8,967 nucleotides of DNA, taken from the NCBI GenBank assembly GCA_023409795.1, contig JAEYQX010000093.1:1-8967 (forward strand), in the 5' to 3' direction. A program made the position numbers and the translations under genes. A model generated the notes under the pieces. The model ran no database searches. It saw only the letters and a list, made by a program, of their open reading frames with translations, and was not told where the DNA came from. Shown piece by piece: positions 6,532 to 8,967 of the stretch (the stretch's first letter is position 1; the number at the start of each line of letters is the position of its first letter). This DNA is from Pseudomonadota bacterium (GTDB lineage Bacteria; Pseudomonadota; Alphaproteobacteria; Caulobacterales; Caulobacteraceae).

Positions 6532-7320
6532 ATGCGGTTCAAGACTCTGGCTACGGCCACGCTTTCCACCACCCTGGCCCTCGGCGGCGGTGCAGCCATG
6601 GCCCAGTCACAGCCGTTCGAGGCCGTCGAAGCGCCCAAGACCTGGAAGGTCGACGTCGGCGGCGGCTTCGTCCGTGGCTTCAGCCCCAGCGGGGGCAGCA
6701 CCAAGGAGACCAACTGGACCTTCTGGGGCTCGGCCAGCTATCGCGACATCGTCTATGCCAATGGCCTGGACGGGATCGGCTGGAACGCCATCAAGACCGA
6801 TGACCTGCGCGCCGGGGTCCAGCTGCGCCCGCGCTTTGCCTCGGGCGAGATCGACGGCTTCGAGGACCGCCCCGGGCTGGGGGCTGATGCCACCCTTTAT
6901 GCCTTCAAGCGCCTGCCCGGCAATGTGGTGGTCGGTGGCCGGGTCCAGCAGGACGTGACCGGCGACGATGCCGGCCTGAACTGGAACGTCCAGGCCGCCC
7001 ACCAGCAGATCACCCGCGTCGGCCTGCTGCAGCTGATGGCCTATGGCCGTGGCGGGGATGCGGACCGCCTCAACCGCTATTTCGGCGTGACGGCCGAAGA
7101 GGCCGCCGCCAGCGGCTATCGCGAGTTCCAGGGCAAGGGTGGCCTGTCCGCCGCCGGGGTCTCGGCCTTCCTGGCCATCCCGCTGGGCAACCGCTACGGC
7201 GTCGGCTCCTTCGTCAACTACGAGCAATACCTGGGCGACACGGCCGACAGCCCCCTGCTGGACGACGACCATGTCTGGCGCGCCGGCATCATCGGCGTCG
7301 CCCGCTTCAGCGGAATGTAG
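6532..7320 (+). CDS. MipA/OmpV-family outer-membrane beta-barrel protein
   Basis: A 262-residue exported protein. Residues 1-24 form a signal peptide with a cleavage site after AMA, so the mature protein begins QSQPFEAVEAP. The rest is rich in alternating hydrophobic and aromatic residues as in a beta-barrel. It carries two MipA/OmpV landmarks: NRYFGVTAEEAAASG (181 onward) and YLGDTADSPLL (about 233-243). E. coli MipA binds the lytic transglycosylase MltA and PBP1B; OmpV relatives are linked to osmotic stress or adhesion. Function here is therefore only family level. The protein ends ARFSGM rather than with the aromatic residue usual for outer-membrane barrels; phenylalanine is the fourth residue from the end. 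It follows plsC on the same strand but has its own candidate promoter, and it meets hisC tail to tail. Confidence 0.85.
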   Translation: MRFKTLATATLSTTLALGGGAAMAQSQPFEAVEAPKTWKVDVGGGFVRGFSPSGGSTKETNWTFWGSASYRDIVYANGLDGIGWNAIKTDDLRAGVQLRPRFASGEIDGFEDRPGLGADATLYAFKRLPGNVVVGGRVQQDVTGDDAGLNWNVQAAHQQITRVGLLQLMAYGRGGDADRLNRYFGVTAEEAAASGYREFQGKGGLSAAGVSAFLAIPLGNRYGVGSFVNYEQYLGDTADSPLLDDDHVWRAGIIGVARFSGM

Positions 7321-7330
7321 GCACCGGGCT

Positions 7331-7351
7331 GCCGCGCGGCTACAGCGCGGC
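7331..7351. terminator. GC-rich inverted repeat at the MipA-like/hisC convergent junction
   Basis: GCCGCGC at 7331-7337 and GCGCGGC at 7345-7351 form a perfect 7-bp stem with a 7-nt loop. It sits 10 nt after the MipA-like stop and overlaps the last codons and TAG stop of hisC (7340-7342). The symmetry would serve both strands, and it is the only structure in the 19-nt gap. No T-run follows on either strand, so it is not a standard intrinsic terminator. It could pause polymerase or protect 3' ends. Confidence 0.35.
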
Positions 7352-8440
7352 AAACTCGCTCAGGGCATCGGCGACGGCGCGGTTCTGGTCCGGGGTGCCG
7401 ATGGTGATGCGCAGGCCGTCCGGCAGGCCATAGCCCGCCACGCTGCGCACGATGATCCCGCGCGTCATCAGGAAGGCATTGGCCGCCTCGGCCGTCGCCG
7501 CGTCCGCGAAGCGCACCAGGATGAAGTTGCCCGCCGAGGGCAGGACCTCATAGCCAAAGCCCTTGATGATCTGGGTCAGGCGCGGCCGCCACTCGCTGAC
7601 CAGGTCGCGCGAGGCCTGCTGGTGCGCGTCGTCCGACAGGGCGGCAACGGCGGCGGCAATGCCGGGCACCGAGACATTGAACGGCAGGCGGATGCGGTCC
7701 ATCGCCGCCATCATGGCCGCCGGGGCATAGCCATAGCCGATGCGCAGGCCACCCAGGCCGTGGATCTTGGAGAAGGTGCGGGTGACGACGATGTTGTCGC
7801 TGTGGCGGGCCAGCTCGAAGGCGCTTTCATAGCCGGGCTCGGTGACGAACTCGGCATAGGCCTCGTCGATCACCAGGATGACGTGGCCGGGCAGGCCCTC
7901 GTGCAGGCGGCGGATTTCCTCGGCCGAGTGCCAGCTGCCGGTCGGGTTCGACGGGTTGGACAGGTAGACGATCTTCGTGCGGTCATCGACCTGGGCCAGC
8001 AGGTCATCGACCTCGGCCTTGCAGTTGGGCTCGGGGGCCAGCTTGACCTGGCTTTCGCAGCCGAGCGCCGAAATCCGGTAGGCCAAGAAGCCATATTCGC
8101 CCGAGACGATGTTGTCGCCGGCCGTCAGGTAGGTCTGGTTCAGCAGGGCAAAGACCTCGTCCGAGCCATTGCCGAAGATCAGGCGATCCTCTTCCAGACC
8201 AAACGTCTCGGCCACGGCCGCGCGCAGCCGGTCGGCCCGGCCATCGGGATAGATGTGGATCTTGTCCAGCACCGCGGCAAAGGCCTCACGCGCCCTGGGC
8301 CCGGCCCCCAGCGGGTTCTCGTTGGAGGACAGCTTGATCGGGTCGGCCACCCCGGCGATGGCACTCTTGCCGCCGACATAGGGCGCGATATCGAGGATGC
8401 CGGGCTTGGGCACGGGAACGCTCTTGGGCGTGTCGGTCAT
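7340..8440 (-). CDS. hisC: Histidinol-phosphate aminotransferase
   Basis: A class I/II PLP aminotransferase that converts imidazole acetol phosphate and glutamate to histidinol phosphate in histidine synthesis. In bacteria it may also act on aromatic 2-oxo acids. With ATG at 8440 it has 366 residues. Landmarks are LSSNENPLG (37-45), YPDG (64-67), FGNGSDEVF (89-97), the NPSNPTG block (162-168), DEAYAEF (192-198) with D192 and Y195 contacting PLP, the Schiff-base lysine K225 in TFSKIHGLGGLRIGYG, and the C-terminal GLRITIGT block with the substrate carboxylate-binding arginine. GAGGA at 8448-8452, seven bases upstream, supports ATG 8440. A TTG at 8461 overlapping the previous stop would add seven residues and is less likely. 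It lies 17 nt after the upstream gene, so they are probably cotranscribed, consistent with an aromatic or histidine amino-acid role. Confidence 0.95.
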   Translation of the reverse strand: MTDTPKSVPVPKPGILDIAPYVGGKSAIAGVADPIKLSSNENPLGAGPRAREAFAAVLDKIHIYPDGRADRLRAAVAETFGLEEDRLIFGNGSDEVFALLNQTYLTAGDNIVSGEYGFLAYRISALGCESQVKLAPEPNCKAEVDDLLAQVDDRTKIVYLSNPSNPTGSWHSAEEIRRLHEGLPGHVILVIDEAYAEFVTEPGYESAFELARHSDNIVVTRTFSKIHGLGGLRIGYGYAPAAMMAAMDRIRLPFNVSVPGIAAAVAALSDDAHQQASRDLVSEWRPRLTQIIKGFGYEVLPSAGNFILVRFADAATAEAANAFLMTRGIIVRSVAGYGLPDGLRITIGTPDQNRAVADALSEFAAL

Positions 8441-8447
8441 GGCAGTG

Positions 8448-8452
8448 TCCTC
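8448..8452 (-). promoter_or_regulatory. Ribosome-binding site of hisC
   Basis: GAGGA on the minus strand, seven bases before ATG 8440. It decides between this ATG and the upstream in-frame TTG at 8461, which has no comparable purine run at a suitable distance. Confidence 0.6.
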
Positions 8453-8457
8453 GAACC

Positions 8458-8967
8458 TCAATATACGGGCGCGGCCCCGATGACGCCCGTCAGCTGGCCT
8501 GGGGCGGCGCTCAGGCGCGGGTCCTGAGCCTGCACATAACCTGCCAGGACAAAAAGCTTCAACCCGCCGCCGGCGGTCAGGGGGCTGGCATAGAGCCCCT
8601 GGTCGGCCAGGGCCTGGGCGATCCGGTCGTCGGGCAGGCCACTGTCGGTGACCCAGAAGGTGCGGTCATCGCCGGTCGGGCCGGGGGCCTCGGTCGAGAC
8701 CAGGAGGGCGCGCGGCTGGCCCGCCAGGTCATCGGGCAGGGCGGCGATCACCTTCAGCATGGGCAGGGCCAGGAGCCGGCCCCACCAGGGCCGGGCCGCC
8801 GACAGGTCGATCAGGGCACGCCCGCCCTGCCGGGCCAGTTGCAGGGCCTGGGCGGGCTCGGCCACCGGGGCGTGGCACAGGCCCCACCGATCAGAGGCCA
8901 GCATCTGCGACAGTGGCCCGCAGGTGGCCAGGCGCGGGGCCGAGGCGGCCTCGATCCGCCCCAGGAC
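8458..8967 (-). CDS. C-terminal part of a possible chorismate-mutase-related protein (5' end outside window)
   Basis: An open frame enters from the right edge and ends at TGA 8458-8460, giving 169 visible residues. The first internal ATG is at 8904, but the frame stays open to the edge, so the true start is probably outside. I see no signal peptide, membrane span or clear catalytic motif. Notable pieces are RPWWGRLLALPMLKVIAALP, DDRTFWVTD, GGGLKLFVLAGY and a LTGVIGAAP ending. These, and the place just before hisC, resemble what I recall of Caulobacteraceae proteins annotated as chorismate mutase, in which the mutase helices would lie at the N-terminus, not visible here. The visible part may be a degenerate prephenate-dehydratase-like region. 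That product name is a memory-based inference and could be wrong; that the frame is a real gene is much more secure, from codon use and its 17-nt spacing to hisC. Confidence 0.55.
   Translation of the reverse strand, partial: VLGRIEAASAPRLATCGPLSQMLASDRWGLCHAPVAEPAQALQLARQGGRALIDLSAARPWWGRLLALPMLKVIAALPDDLAGQPRALLVSTEAPGPTGDDRTFWVTDSGLPDDRIAQALADQGLYASPLTAGGGLKLFVLAGYVQAQDPRLSAAPGQLTGVIGAAPVY

Noticed and set aside
8441..8461. TTG start of hisC at 8461 overlapping the upstream stop
   Set aside because: ATG 8440 has a well-placed GAGGA and begins at the usual distance from the conserved N-terminal block.
7139..8527. 462-codon plus-strand frame opposite hisC
   Set aside because: Same Gly/Gln/Asp-rich composition typical of the complement of a high-GC gene; hisC on the other strand carries every catalytic motif.
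1..8967. CRISPR arrays, insertion sequences, tRNA or rRNA genes, prophage or integration sites
   Set aside because: Reading both strands, I found no regularly spaced repeats, transposase motifs, tRNA-like cloverleaf ends or atypical composition; genes are contiguous housekeeping genes.

Overview
The window is a very G+C-rich stretch of alphaproteobacterial chromosome, most likely from the Caulobacteraceae (Caulobacter, Phenylobacterium or Brevundimonas type). The evidence is the argH, small lipoprotein, lysA order, the ftsE-ftsX-DUF218-plsC cluster beside a divergent zinc-ribbon membrane protein resembling Caulobacter ZitP, and third-position G/C codon use throughout. Coding density is very high. 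I see no mobile element, phage gene, CRISPR array, tRNA or rRNA, and no clear sign of recent transfer.

Layout. (1) Positions 1-2004, plus strand: the 3' part of argH, a 74-residue lipoprotein gene whose GTG start overlaps the argH stop, and lysA. This is an amino-acid (Arg, Lys/diaminopimelate) operon carrying a small envelope lipoprotein of LptM/YifL type. (2) Positions 2011-3418, minus strand: a zinc-ribbon, single-membrane-span protein (ZitP-like) followed by a hypoxanthine phosphoribosyltransferase gene. Their 3' end meets lysA tail to tail with only 6 nt between the stop codons. (3) Positions 3492-6445, plus strand: ftsE, ftsX, a DUF218 (YdcF/SanA/ElyC) protein and plsC, a tightly coupled envelope and division operon with ATGA overlaps at ftsE/ftsX and DUF218/plsC. 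The 73-nt gap at 3419-3491 separates it from the divergent zitP-like gene. (4) Positions 6532-7320, plus strand: a MipA/OmpV-family outer-membrane protein with its own candidate promoter. (5) Positions 7340-8967, minus strand: hisC, preceded by the 3' part of a gene that may encode a chorismate-mutase-related protein.

How the genes fit together. Much of the window serves the cell envelope. LysA turns meso-diaminopimelate into lysine. FtsEX is the divisome ABC complex that regulates peptidoglycan hydrolysis. The DUF218 protein belongs to a family tied to envelope integrity. PlsC makes phosphatidic acid for membranes. The MipA-like protein belongs to a family linked to murein hydrolase complexes, and the ZitP-like protein suggests a pole or PopZ connection. 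The remaining genes are primary metabolism (Arg, Lys, His/aromatic amino acids, purine salvage).

I looked for an undescribed system and did not find a convincing one. The most useful leads are the head-to-head pairing of a polarity-type zinc-ribbon protein with ftsEX, the uncharacterised DUF218 protein locked into that operon, the poorly recognisable protein upstream of hisC, and motif departures in the Hpt homologue and the MipA-like C-terminus. No gap between genes exceeds 300 bases.
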